Source of the DNA: Calvatia gigantea
Lineage: Eukaryota > Basidiomycota > Agaricomycetes > Agaricales > Lycoperdaceae
Assembly (NCBI GenBank): GCA_025093985.1
Contig: JACAAK010000020.1
Span: forward strand, 62,001-126,000
Length of the DNA: 64,000 nt
Reading direction: 5' to 3'
This document shows, one piece after another, positions 20,600 to 30,021 of this stretch. The position numbers were made by a program, and so were the translations under genes. The notes under the pieces are model-generated. The model made no database searches. It had not been told where the DNA came from and saw nothing but the letters and a program-made list of their open reading frames with translations. Within the stretch, counting starts at the first letter, position 1. Every line of letters starts with the position of its first letter.

Positions 20600-21770
20600 A
20601 GCAGCAAGACTTTATAATGCTGCTATATCTCTCTAACCAGTGGCTTGTCCTGGATGAAGTCTTGGCAAAGGTCACCAAAGAATTGGAGTCAAAGCACACA
20701 TTTTGTTACTGGCAACTCTGTCCTCTCTATCACTTTAGTTACCACAAAGGTCACTAGACTCAGTGACAAGCCCAAACATAGGCAGTCATTGCACATGATT
20801 GGTTTGGCAATTGGATTGGCCTATTATACTGGATGATATGCAAAATTCCAGACCTGACCCACATTGAAGGAATCACTCCAGCAATATGGTTCCAGCAGGC
20901 TGTTCAGCTTGGGATCAACCAAGCTATCCTGGATGGCCTGCAGGTGGCTCCTCTCCTGCACAGGTACTGGATTATAGAACATGTTGGAGTTATCCTCCCA
21001 TATTCTGAGAACAACCAACCAAGCACCTCTTCATTCATTTTGTCTGGTGTCCCTGTATGGTACCAATGGGGTCCAAGAGAGATAGCTGCATTGACAAATA
21101 CTCCAAATTTTCCTCTCAAACACCTGCCCAAGTGGCAGCTCCAGAAGGCAACAACTTGGCTTACTCAGGAGCCTTCTACTCATATAGCTGCAGGACCCTT
21201 AATAGGAGTGATGCCATTTGTTCCTACCTCACTGCCTTCTATACCTACCAGTGAAATCTTTGAGTTTGTTCCACCCTCTCCTATCCCATTTGAACCTACC
21301 ACTGAGTTTCCACTCTTTACTCCCACCTCTCCACCTCCTGAGGTCCCTGAGGGAGGCATTCCCCAACCAAAAATGGCCTGTGAAATTTTGGAGGAGTTTT
21401 TCCAGAAATGAAAAGCTGAAAATGCAAGGCATAGAAAAAAGGAAACACCCACAGGTCACCAATCACAGAAGGACTGCCAGAAAAACCCCCCTACAGTTAA
21501 GGCTCCAGTTTATATCTGGGACTGGGATTTTGATATTTCCAGTCTTTTCAAATAAACTCTTGTTTGCAGGGCAGACCATGAAGCCACACTTGTAGACTTT
21601 GGTTCCAAGCAGGAGTGATATGATTCTTTCTTCAATGAGTGGAACTGCTCCAACAAACTTGAACTGGATCCAGAATCTGATAACAAAGCCAAATTCACAG
21701 CTGATGACATTGGAAGGCAAGAATCACAAATTTTGAGACTGCTTTCCTTAAGTGCTCCTCTCAAGTAGAA
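20600..21770 (+). pseudogene. Unidentified decayed coding remnant
   Basis: A 192-codon frame (20833-21411) contains VGVILPYSENNQ and SGVPVWYQWGPREI, then a proline-rich segment, and stops by TGA at FFQK. The same frame continues as a charged region (RHRKKETPTGHQSQ). It then reads VYIWDWDFD, and YDSFFNEW near 21620-21650 followed by acidic residues. Stops at almost regular places look like CGA/TGG decay. I do not know a characterised family; the pattern recalls large dispersed hypothetical proteins of mushroom genomes, which is memory and not a search. It could be a host gene fragment or part of a transposon. Confidence 0.35.
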
Positions 21771-22235
21771 CTTTCACTCCCACCTGAACATTCAATTGAT
21801 TCATAACTCCTTGAAATGTTGTGATTGTACTATGGGTTTGTTCCTCCACTGCCACTACCTGATTGGGCACCTGGAGAATGTTCACCTGTAGAGTGCTGCA
21901 ACACTGTTGCCTTCACTGGAATCTCTGGAGCTCAACAGGATTCAGACCTCTTCAAGAAGCCAATAGCCCACCTGTGTGTCCAATTCCTATGTCACTTTTG
22001 GTAAGTTCCACTGGTTAAACTTCCTGTAGAGAGCTGGGATCTCCACTCATCCAACTGCCTTTATATTGTAGCATCCTTGTGAGTTCACACCATCTGAATT
22101 GTCATTTCAAGTAAAGGAAAACACTTGTTTATGTTTGACTTTGCCAACCTTTCAACCATTCCATGGAAACTTGCTGTCCACTCTGCTTTGCTAGCTCTCT
22201 TGATCTACTGACTTCCAAATTCCTTGGTTGATGAA

Positions 22236-22865
22236 TGTTAAGTGCAGGTCACATGGGTGAGACAACTGGAGTCTAGATGCCTAAGGATTATGTATGGATG
22301 CAGATGAAGGTGGGTGAAGTGGGCAAACTCAGGAGGACTATGGCTTCAACATATGTGTTGTGCCCTTCTGCTGATGAGTGGTCCTAACTTCAGAACAAGG
22401 GATGAGGACAGAGACAGAGGCAAGGACAGAGATAGAGGCAGAGGTGGAACAGGAGTAGTGTGTCACTAAGTTGATTTCAGACTGAGGATTACAAGCAAAG
22501 TAGCTCTGGTTTATATATGTGAGGAAGGGTGGTTCTACAAAAGGAAACTACTATGACTTCATGTACTAGCCAGATACAGCTGCTAGATAGAAACACTAGA
22601 AATGTAACTAACTAAAAGGAATAAGGTGAAACAGGAACATTATGAATGAAAAAAGGGAATTGCAATGGAAATGGGAGTAGATATGACAACCAGAGAAATG
22701 TACAAGGAGGATAATCAGAAATTAACATCAGACATCAATAATAAGAATGGAGTGCAGGGGAAATGGGGGAGAGCAGGTAAGAGTAAATGGTAAATAAAAT
22801 ATAAATGGAGTGTAGTTTGGGTATGAAGTGGGTGAAGTGGGTGAGCATGCATACAGGTTGTGACA
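22236..22865 (-). mobile_element. Solo LTR of Gypsy G2
   Basis: 630 bp, reading TGTCACAACCTG...CTTAACA on the minus strand. It is flanked by the perfect 5-bp repeat ATGAA (22231-22235 and 22866-22870). It matches the LTRs at 33293, 52238 and 59667. No internal Gypsy sequence adjoins it. It splits the unidentified coding remnant. Confidence 0.9.
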
Positions 22866-22870
22866 ATGAA

Positions 22871-23495
22871 TAAGACATTGCCATCTACCTTTTGGAGCAT
22901 GGTATCAAGTTCAGGATGCTGCATCCATTGAAAGATCTTAAGTTTACTCCCGAGGAAAGACATGAACCAGTCCCCACCCATATCTGTGTCACTACAGATC
23001 AATTCTCAAATACAGACTTTGAGTTCTATGAGCAGGATATATCACTTTGTTACAGATTGATCATCTTCATGTAACTGCCCATAGATAGCTGCCATGTAAA
23101 AGCTGCTGGAGGTCTTCTCCATCTAAAAATCCCTCCATGTACTCACAGAATGGGCAGTATGTGTGAGGGGAAATAAACTGTTCATGTATCTATAGTAATC
23201 ATGCTGTATTCTATTCCAGAAATTACTGTGACTTGCCTGGATTTGTTGGCCTAGTTTCTCCTGCAAAGGTGCCAAATTCAAACCACCACACTTCTTGAGC
23301 CTGAAATCCATTTTCTCAATTGGCTCCCAGTCCCTTATGCCACCAAAAAGTCATATTTGCACAATCTCTGGACTTGGGTCCTTTTTCCTAGTGTACTGCT
23401 GGCTCAAAGATATGCAAGACAGCCATTCTCCTACTTGATTTCCAGTTGTCACTCTTATCAGTGCATTGCCCACCTCCATTTTTAGGTTGCCCACC
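22871..23495 (+). pseudogene. Possible continuation of the unidentified coding remnant
   Basis: After removing the solo LTR, the plus frame 22871-23074 reads DIAIYLLEHGIKFRMLHPL and DFEFYEQDISLCYR, a plausible further segment of the same protein. The rest is stop-rich. A minus-strand frame (23311-23123) is open for 62 codons, but nothing supports it as a gene. Confidence is low. Confidence 0.3.
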
Positions 23496-24065
23496 TGTTA
23501 TGATCAGGTTATGCAGGATATCGGCTGAAGGTTAGCTGCCAGGTGACATTGGATGAGAATATACAGAGCAGGTGAATTTGGACAAGTATGAGATTTAGAC
23601 TTAGTGGCTTCAATATATGTATTGTGCCTTCCTGCTGTTGTCGAAGTCTGTATTTCAGGAGGGGGTAAGGTCAGAGGGTTGGAGGAACAGAACCAGAGAG
23701 GAACAGGATCAGAGGGTGTAATTATGGTTGATAATCAGACTAAGGATTTACAAGCATGGGGACTAGGTTTATATACTAGTCTGAAAAGTGGAAAGTACAA
23801 AAGTAATGGTGAACAAAGAATGTATGGCTGCCAAGGGCAGCTGTCTAACAAGACACTGGGATTAAGTTTTAACTATAAGGTGATAGTAGGAGAAGTTGAA
23901 GGAGATAGAGATTAATATGGAAAACAGGATATCAGACCAACTGACAGAAAGAATGAAGAGTACTCCAATACAGCTGGACTAAGGTAATGATGACTATGAG
24001 TGGGGGAAGTGGATGAGAGTGGGGGAAGTGGGTGAGAGCAGGTGAACTGTGTGTGGGTCATGACA
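23496..24065 (-). mobile_element. 3' LTR of Gypsy G3, old minus-strand copy
   Basis: 570 bp reading TGTCATGACC...GATCATAACA on the minus strand. It aligns base by base with the LTR at 27381-27926, but most CpG sites there are TpG or CpA here. The polypurine tract (minus CCTAATGGGGGGATAC) adjoins at 24066. Confidence 0.85.
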
Positions 24066-24216
24066 GTATCCCCCCATTAGGGCTGAGCCTTTGAGGCCAT
24101 GAAATTGAACTGTGGAAATCTCCAATTAGACTTTTGATGGTGCATGTAAATTCTGTCACCTTGGAAATTTTACAGTCCCATTCTCTTGCTCTAATTATAC
24201 TAACTTGACCACTACC

Positions 24217-24334
24217 ATGTCCAGCCCTATCAAGAAAACTGCCATGGAGAAACAGGCTGAGCTGGAGGCCATGCATGAATACAAGCAGCTTAAGCTGGAA
24301 AGGCAAGAAGAGGTAGAATGGCAGGCCAAATGCA
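24217..24334 (+). pseudogene. 5' fragment of the antisense accessory gene (old G3 copy)
   Basis: From the ATG at 24217 it reads MSSPIKKTAMEKQAELEAM and continues as a charged helix, homologous to the first 40 codons of the gene starting at 27232 on the other strand. It runs antisense to its own element, 151 bp from the LTR, and is cut at 24334 by the inserted younger G3 copy. Confidence 0.7.
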
Positions 24335-24340
24335 AGATGG

Positions 24341-25956
24341 GACGTCTACCCTAAAGGGGGGAATAATGACTATGCTACGGTCAATCCTCACAACTTCAGA
24401 CCCGTCTTTACTCATGAACAGCTTTCAGCCTCTGTCCGCGCTACATACCTATATGCCCCTTCCCTTCGCGCAGCCACGATCATTGACCTTGATCAACTCC
24501 ACTCTGATATCCTCTCAGCTCTCCCGCTTGACCTGTCCACAGCCACTCACATAGCTAAACCAGAAGGACGGTGGTCCGTCGACTCGGCTGGTTTTCTCCG
24601 CCTTGATGACAGGATCTACGTTCCTGATGCTAACAAGTTACGACTTCGAGTCTTACAGTACAAACATGATCACATCCTCTCTGGCCACTTCGGTCAGAAC
24701 AAGACTCTCAAACTCGTCCGCAGAGACTACACTTGGCCCGATATCCGGTCGGCTGTCAAGGACTTCTGTAAGTCATGTGTCACTTGTATGCGATCTAAAC
24801 CGCAGCACCACAGGCCATACGGACTTCTCAAGCAACTTCCCATCCCTGAACGGCCCTGGAACTCTATCTCTATGGACTTCATTGAGAAGCTCCCTACCTC
24901 CTCTGAGTTCGATATTATCCTCGTTATCGTTGACAGACTCACCAAACAATCCCTGTTCATTCCTACCCACGACACGATCACATCGGCCGAGTTGGCCCGA
25001 CTATTCGTCATTCATGTATTCTTGAAGCACAGTGTTCCCGAACACGTCACATCTGATCGTGGTTCTGAGTTCGTCTCGCACTTCTTCTGGTCGCTTGGAA
25101 AAGCACTGGACATGAAGTTGCATTTCACTTCAGGGTTACCACCCGGAAGGCGATGGACAGACCGAATGGACCAACCAGACCCTCGAGCAATACATTTGTG
25201 TCTACTGCAATTATCAGCAGGACAACTGGGCAGAATTACTTCCACTAGCTGAGTTCGCTTACAACAACGCTCCTAGTGCCACGACTGGTGTTTCTCCATT
25301 CTTCGCTAACAAGGGTTACATATCACCTGAACATCACAGTATACCCCGAGAGAGATTTAGCTTCTAGATGGGCCCAACAATTCGTTGTCGACCTTGACGA
25401 ACTCCACGACGTGCTAAAGGCTGAGATCAAGCTTGCTCAAGGACGTTATCAGACATCTGCTGACACTCGCTGACTTCCTTCGCCCGACTTCACTATCGGT
25501 CAGAAAGTCTTTGTCAAGGCCAAGTTCTTCCGCACGACTCGGCCATCCAAAAAGCTCTCTGAGAAGTATCTCGGTCCTTACAAGATTATAGCACAACCCA
25601 GTTCCATTTCATTCACTCTCAGACTCCCTGACTCACTTCGCGCTGTTCACCCAGTATTCCATGTCTCTATGCTAGAACCTGCCACACCCAACACCTTCGA
25701 TGGCCACTCTGAGCCACCTCCCCCGCCTGTCGCAGTTGAAGGTGAACCGGAGTACGAAATTGCTCGCGTTGTTGACTCGAAAATCGACCGCTGTCGAGCT
25801 TGCAAGCTTTTGTACAAAGTTATCTGGTTAGATTATGAAGACACTGAAGAAGAGTCTTTCTGGTTACCTGTTACTGAGCTAGCACATGCGGCTGAACTTC
25901 TTGCAGACTTTCATTCCTCTTATCCTTCTAAGCCTGGACCTTTGAACCCTCTATGA
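24341..25956 (+). pseudogene. Gypsy G3 pol: integrase and chromodomain
   Basis: It opens in the linker after RNase H (WDVYPKGGNN). It carries the integrase zinc region (HDHILSGHFGQN, CKSCVTC), then the core: SMDFIEKLPT (first Asp), TSDRGSEF (second Asp), and the region of the Glu near 25140. There a one-base insertion (GGGTTACC for GGGTACC) shifts the frame. The core continues as [18 protein letters not shown] with another indel near 25320. A TGA at about 25470 follows TSADTR. The C-terminus 25476-25956 is open (PDFTIGQKVFVK to a chromodomain, EGEPEYEIARVVDSK, YKVIWLDYEDTEEESFWLP). It ends 122 bp from the convergent accessory gene. Confidence 0.85.
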
Positions 25957-26077
25957 TTTTTTTTCCTTACTTAAATTTCTTTCACACTTCATTCACACAG
26001 ACAAATCAGTTTATTGCACATTATCAACTATCAACAATTATGTAAAGTCCAAAATATGAGGAGAAGACGGCCGCGGA

Positions 26078-27232
26078 TCACTGGGCAGTTTCACCCGACT
26101 CAGCCGCTTCCTCCACTTCTTCCTTCTTTTCCTCTTCACTCTTGTTTCCATTGTCTTCCTCTATCTCCATTACTACCTCCATTTCCTCCTGGGTTTCACC
26201 CGGTGTGTGGGCCTCCTCATTGTCATCCTCGTTGTCATCATCATTGTCAGCCAGCCCCAGGGCATCCATCACCTGCTGAACCATCAGTCCAATGCTGCAC
26301 TGATACCCACTGTTCTTGATGACTGCGGCCTCAACATTCCTCCTGAGCTCATTCGCCTGCTCCAGCCAGCAGCAACTGCTCCTCTCCAACCTCAATCAGC
26401 CAATCCGTCCTCACCCCTTGATCCTCCATAATGGACGCGATCCGCTCCAGGATATCGTTTTGGCGAGTAAGGAGAGCCGCGAGTTGATCATTGCTGACCC
26501 TGAGATACTTGGGTGGCGACAGTGATCGGCCGATGACGGGCGGGTGGAAGGCGACAAGCCTTCTTCGACAGCGAACATTCGAGGCACTTGGTGACCTCGC
26601 GACTAGAACGGCCATTAGCACAATCACTGGGAAGCTAAGTGCCACTTACCTTGACGTCGACTCCCTGATTGTGCAAGGATCACCGTTGTCGAGACATCGC
26701 TCGCACTTATTATGGCCACCCATCTTGACCTTCTTTCCGTCGACTGCAGGTGGCTCGTCCTCGCCCGATTCCCTCCAGTCTGGGTCTGGCTTGCCCCCGA
26801 AATCCAACTCTTCATCGACGTGTCTCCTTTTTAACGATGGTGGCGCCTTCCCAACCCACTCCTTCGTGATCTTCCGTTGATGTCGCTTCTCGGCCGCTAT
26901 CTTTTTATCCGCGTCATCAGCGGCCTTACGCTTTCCTTCGCGTTTACTCGCCCGCAGCCAACTCTTCACGTTGCTCCTCCTCCCGCGCCTCTTGTTCCTC
27001 GCTGTTCCTTCCTCTCCCATGCCTCTTGCTCCTCCCACTCCTTCTTTTCCCGTGCTTCTCGTTCCGCCCGTTCCTGCCTTTCTCGCTCCTCGCTCTCTTC
27101 CAATTCGTGCAGCTCGCGTTCTGCCTGCCGTTCCGCCTCCTCCTGCCTTTCCAGCTCGAGCCGCTTGCATTCGCGCATGGCCTCCAGCTCGGCCCGTTTC
27201 TCCACGGCAGTTTTCTTGTTGGAGCTAGACAT
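26078..27232 (-). CDS. Antisense accessory gene of Gypsy G3: coiled coil, acidic, six-cysteine protein with a 47-bp intron
   Basis: This gene lies between pol and the 3' LTR, on the strand opposite to the element. From the ATG at 27232 the first 80 residues are an E/R/Q coiled coil. A frameshift near 26980 leads into a basic stretch, then KCERCLDNGDPC (C-X2-C-X6-C). A GTAAGT donor at 26649 and TTCTAG acceptor at 26603 define a 47-bp intron with branch-like GCTAAT; splicing joins it to KCLECSLSKKAC (C-X2-C-X6-C), 13 residues after the previous Cys. After a small indel near 26545 come a leucine-rich helix (NDQLAALLTRQNDILERI) and an acidic tail to 26078. AATAAA on the minus strand lies at 26015-26010. 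The homologous gene at 52996-54157 has the same layout. It could be a DNA-binding or regulatory protein; the function is unknown. Indels break it now. Confidence 0.6.
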
Positions 27233-27380
27233 GGGAGTGGTCGAGGTGGTGGTTAGAGTAGAGAATGGGACCGTAAAATTTCCAAGGTGACGGAATTTAC
27301 ATGCACCATCAAAAGTCTAATTGGAGATTCCCACGGTTCGATTTCACGGCCTCGAGGGCTCGGCCCTAATGGGGGGATAC

Positions 27381-27926
27381 TGTCATGACCGCGCACGTTC
27401 GCCTGCTCTCATCCACTTCCCCCGCTCGTAGTCATCGTTACCTTAGTCCGGCTGCATTGGGTGCTCTTCATTCTTTCTGTCAGTCGGTCTGATATCCTGT
27501 TTTCCATCTTAATCTCCATTCCCTTCAACTTCTCCGCTATCGCCTTATAGCTAGAACTCGATCCTGGTGTCTTGTTAGACGGCCGTCCTCGGCGGCTGTC
27601 CATTCTTCGTTCACCATTACTTTCGTACTTCCCGCTTTTCAGACTAGTATATAAACCTAGTCCCCATGCTTGTAAATCCTCAGTCTGATTATCGACCACG
27701 ATTACGCCCTCTGATTCTGTTCCTCTCTGTCTCTGTTCCTCCAACCCTCTGACCCCACTCCCTCCTGAAATACGGACTTCGACGACAGCAGGAAGGCGCA
27801 ACACATACGTTGAAGCCGCTGAGTCCAAATCTCGTACTCGTCCGAATTCACCCGCTCCGTACGTTCTCACCCGACGTCACCTGGCGGCTAACCTCGGCCG
27901 ATATCCTGCATAACCCGATCGTAACA
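27381..27926 (+). mobile_element. 3' LTR of Gypsy G3, young plus-strand copy
   Basis: 546 bp from TGTCATGACCGCGC to GATCGTAACA, CpG-rich, with TATA box GTATATAAACC near 27648 and AGTCTGATTATC about 34 nt downstream. The polypurine tract CCTAATGGGGGGATAC directly precedes it (27365-27380). Confidence 0.88.
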
Positions 27927-28413
27927 AGGTTCTAACATAGAGACATGGAAAACTGGGTGAATGGTGTGAAGTGAGTCAGGGAGCTTGAGAGTGAATGAAA
28001 TGGAACTGGATTGTGCTATAATCTTGTAAGGACTGAGATACTTCTCAAAGAGCTTTTTGGATGGCTGAGTTGTGCAGAAGAACTTGGCCTTGATGAAGAC
28101 TTTCTGACCAATGGTAAAGTCAGGTGAAGGAAGTCTGTGGGTGTCAGCAGATGTCTGGTAATGTCCTTGAGCAAGTTTGATCTTAGCCTTTAGCATGTCA
28201 AGGAGTTCGTCAAGGTCAACAACAAATTGTCAGGCCTGCCTAGAAACTAAATCTCTCTTGGGGTAAACTGTGATGTTTGGATAATAACCCTTGTTAGTGA
28301 AGAATGGAGAAACACCAGTCATGGCACTAAGAGCATTGTTGTAAGCAAACTCAGCTAGTGGAAGTAATTCTGCCCAGTTGTCCTGCTGATAATTGCAGTA
28401 GACATGAATGTAT
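27927..28413 (-). pseudogene. Gypsy G3 pol fragment, old minus-strand copy (integrase C-terminus)
   Basis: Reads LKAKIKLAQGHYQTSADT, PDFTIGQKVFIKAKFF, ending in HPVFHVSMLEP at 27927, where the young G3 copy abuts. Upstream (28200-28413) comes the end of the integrase core ([17 protein letters not shown]). At 28413 it is interrupted by Copia C2. It belongs with the LTR at 23496-24065. Confidence 0.8.
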
Positions 28414-28767
28414 TGTTAGAATGGCAAACTTGGGCTGAAACCAAGTGGTACAGGTCACAACATTGAATGTTGGACCTCATTTTCTTGTTTCTATTATGAG
28501 TACCTTTGACCATGGCCATTTTCTGTAATGTTTATTTGTCTTATTGTCCACTTTACTTAGACCATTTGTCATAGTATAAAAGTCCACATATTATGTACTG
28601 CACCTCAGTTCTCATGCATATATCAAGAGACTGAGGTGAGTTTCAGCTTATATTCTTGTGTTACTTATCATACTGATTGTGTTGTAGTTACTATTGTATA
28701 CTTTCAGGTAATGAATACAAGTTCTCATACATATATCGAGAGACTGAGTTACTATTGTATTCTTTCA
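28414..28767 (+). mobile_element. 5' LTR of Copia C2
   Basis: 354 bp starting TGTTAGAATGGC and ending at TCTTTCA. It contains a TATA-like GTATAAAAG (about 28574) and two CATATATC-GAGAGACTGAG repeats. GGTTATTGACTC follows directly and resembles the half-tRNA iMet primer site (GGTTATGG...) with changes, so the 3' boundary is approximate. Confidence 0.65.
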
Positions 28768-28838
28768 GGTTATTGACTCTACCCTATTATGCTACTGCTG
28801 AATAATTACATTGCCTTTACTCAATATCAATTATAGAA

Positions 28839-30021
28839 TGTCAACAGTCAACAACATACTACCCCCCTTGGTGCCAAAGTTGGATGTATCCAGAAGAAAT
28901 TGGGTGATTTTCTCACTGCATTTCCAGATGGTAATCCAAGGGAAAGGTTTATGGGGGCACTTTGATAGTAGTATGCCACATCTGGTGGAGTCAACATCCA
29001 GTCCTAAAGCTACACAGACCTCACCTACTTCCAAATCTCCTACTGCAGGAGATTCTGGTTCTGCATCCCCTGATCCTACCTCTCCAATGCCTATTGTCCT
29101 TGCTACATTGGAAACTATTGCAGTCTGGGAGTGGAATGAAGACATCACTCATTCTCTGCTTGCCCAGCAACTCTCTGACTCTACACTTGTTGTTGTCTCT
29201 GGTAGTTCCACAGTCAAAACCATATGGGATGCCATAGTACATGACTATACCTACAAGAGTGCTTTTTCACAGGCCTGCCTTTGTCAAGAATTCATGACAG
29301 CATGTTGCCCTGATAAGGGCAATGTCCATGCATTCCTCAACAAACTTCATGTGAAAAAGGCTGAATTATCTGCTGTAGATGACTCCATTAATAATGATGA
29401 CTATGTATAATCCAATCCCTACCTTGATGGCTTGCTACATATACCTCAAACCAACTGTCAGCAGCTTGTCTTTACACTTCTCTCCAAAACACCATTGACC
29501 CAGATGTTCTAATTACCATCATCTGCAATGAATGGGAAAGAATACAATCTTTTGGAAATCAATCCAAGAATAGTGCCAAGACTGAGGGGGATAATGCAAT
29601 GGGTGTTGAAGCTGGTGGAAATGGAAAGGGAAAGGATGGGAAAGGAAAGAAGAAGGGTGCCTGCCACAGATATAGAGAACTCAGCCACTGGAAGTGAGAA
29701 TGCCTACTTCTAAACCAGGATAAGAAGGATGGGGGAATGTCTTCAGCTAAGCCTGGTGCTAGTGCGAATGTTGTAGAGGATGAGGATGACATGTCTTTTA
29801 TGGTTGATACAGTAGATGTTGATATTGATAGAACAGGAATGGAGTTTGATGATGACTGGGGAATCCAGGTATCAGTGGAGGTGGAGGGTATGAAGGTGCT
29901 TGAGGAATGGTTTGGGAATGACAATGGGACCACCAACAAAGCCTTGTATGTTTCTACAATACCTGATGAAGGTGTGGATGAAGTCAGGAAGGTCAGTAAA
30001 ACACATACCCCTGCAATTTGA
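28839..30021 (+). pseudogene. Copia C2 gag
   Basis: The ATG at 28839 starts MSTVNNILPPLVPKLD, a typical Copia gag N-terminus, open to 29410 (191 codons) with SRRNWVIFSLHFQ and a central helical region. After stops, a ruined CCHC knuckle is visible near 29660-29703: CHRYRELSHWK-stop-EC, where C-X2-C-X4-H-X4-C is expected. An acidic region (29737-30021) leads toward the protease. Confidence 0.65.

Larger units (their letters stand above)
24334..27926 (+). mobile_element. 5'-truncated Gypsy G3 insertion (young, CpG-rich)
   Basis: It starts abruptly about 18 bp upstream of the internal polypurine tract of pol (CCTAAAGGGGGG, about 24349-24360). It then runs through integrase, chromodomain, the antisense accessory gene and a polypurine tract to the 3' LTR. 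No 5' LTR, gag, PR or RT is present. Flanking bases (left CAAG, right AGGTT) show no target duplication. The flanks are two ends of an older minus-strand G3 copy, with about 1.4 kb missing between them, so insertion came with a target deletion. CpG density changes sharply at both ends. Confidence 0.7.

Noticed and set aside
26877..27290. Plus-strand S/R/A-rich frame over the G3 accessory region
   Set aside because: It is the complement of the coiled-coil coding sequence. The minus frame has a conserved intron, conserved domains and a homologue, so the plus frame is a shadow.
23496..28413. A complete G3 element with inverted LTRs
   Set aside because: The two LTRs face opposite ways and differ strongly in CpG decay, so they belong to two insertions of different age.
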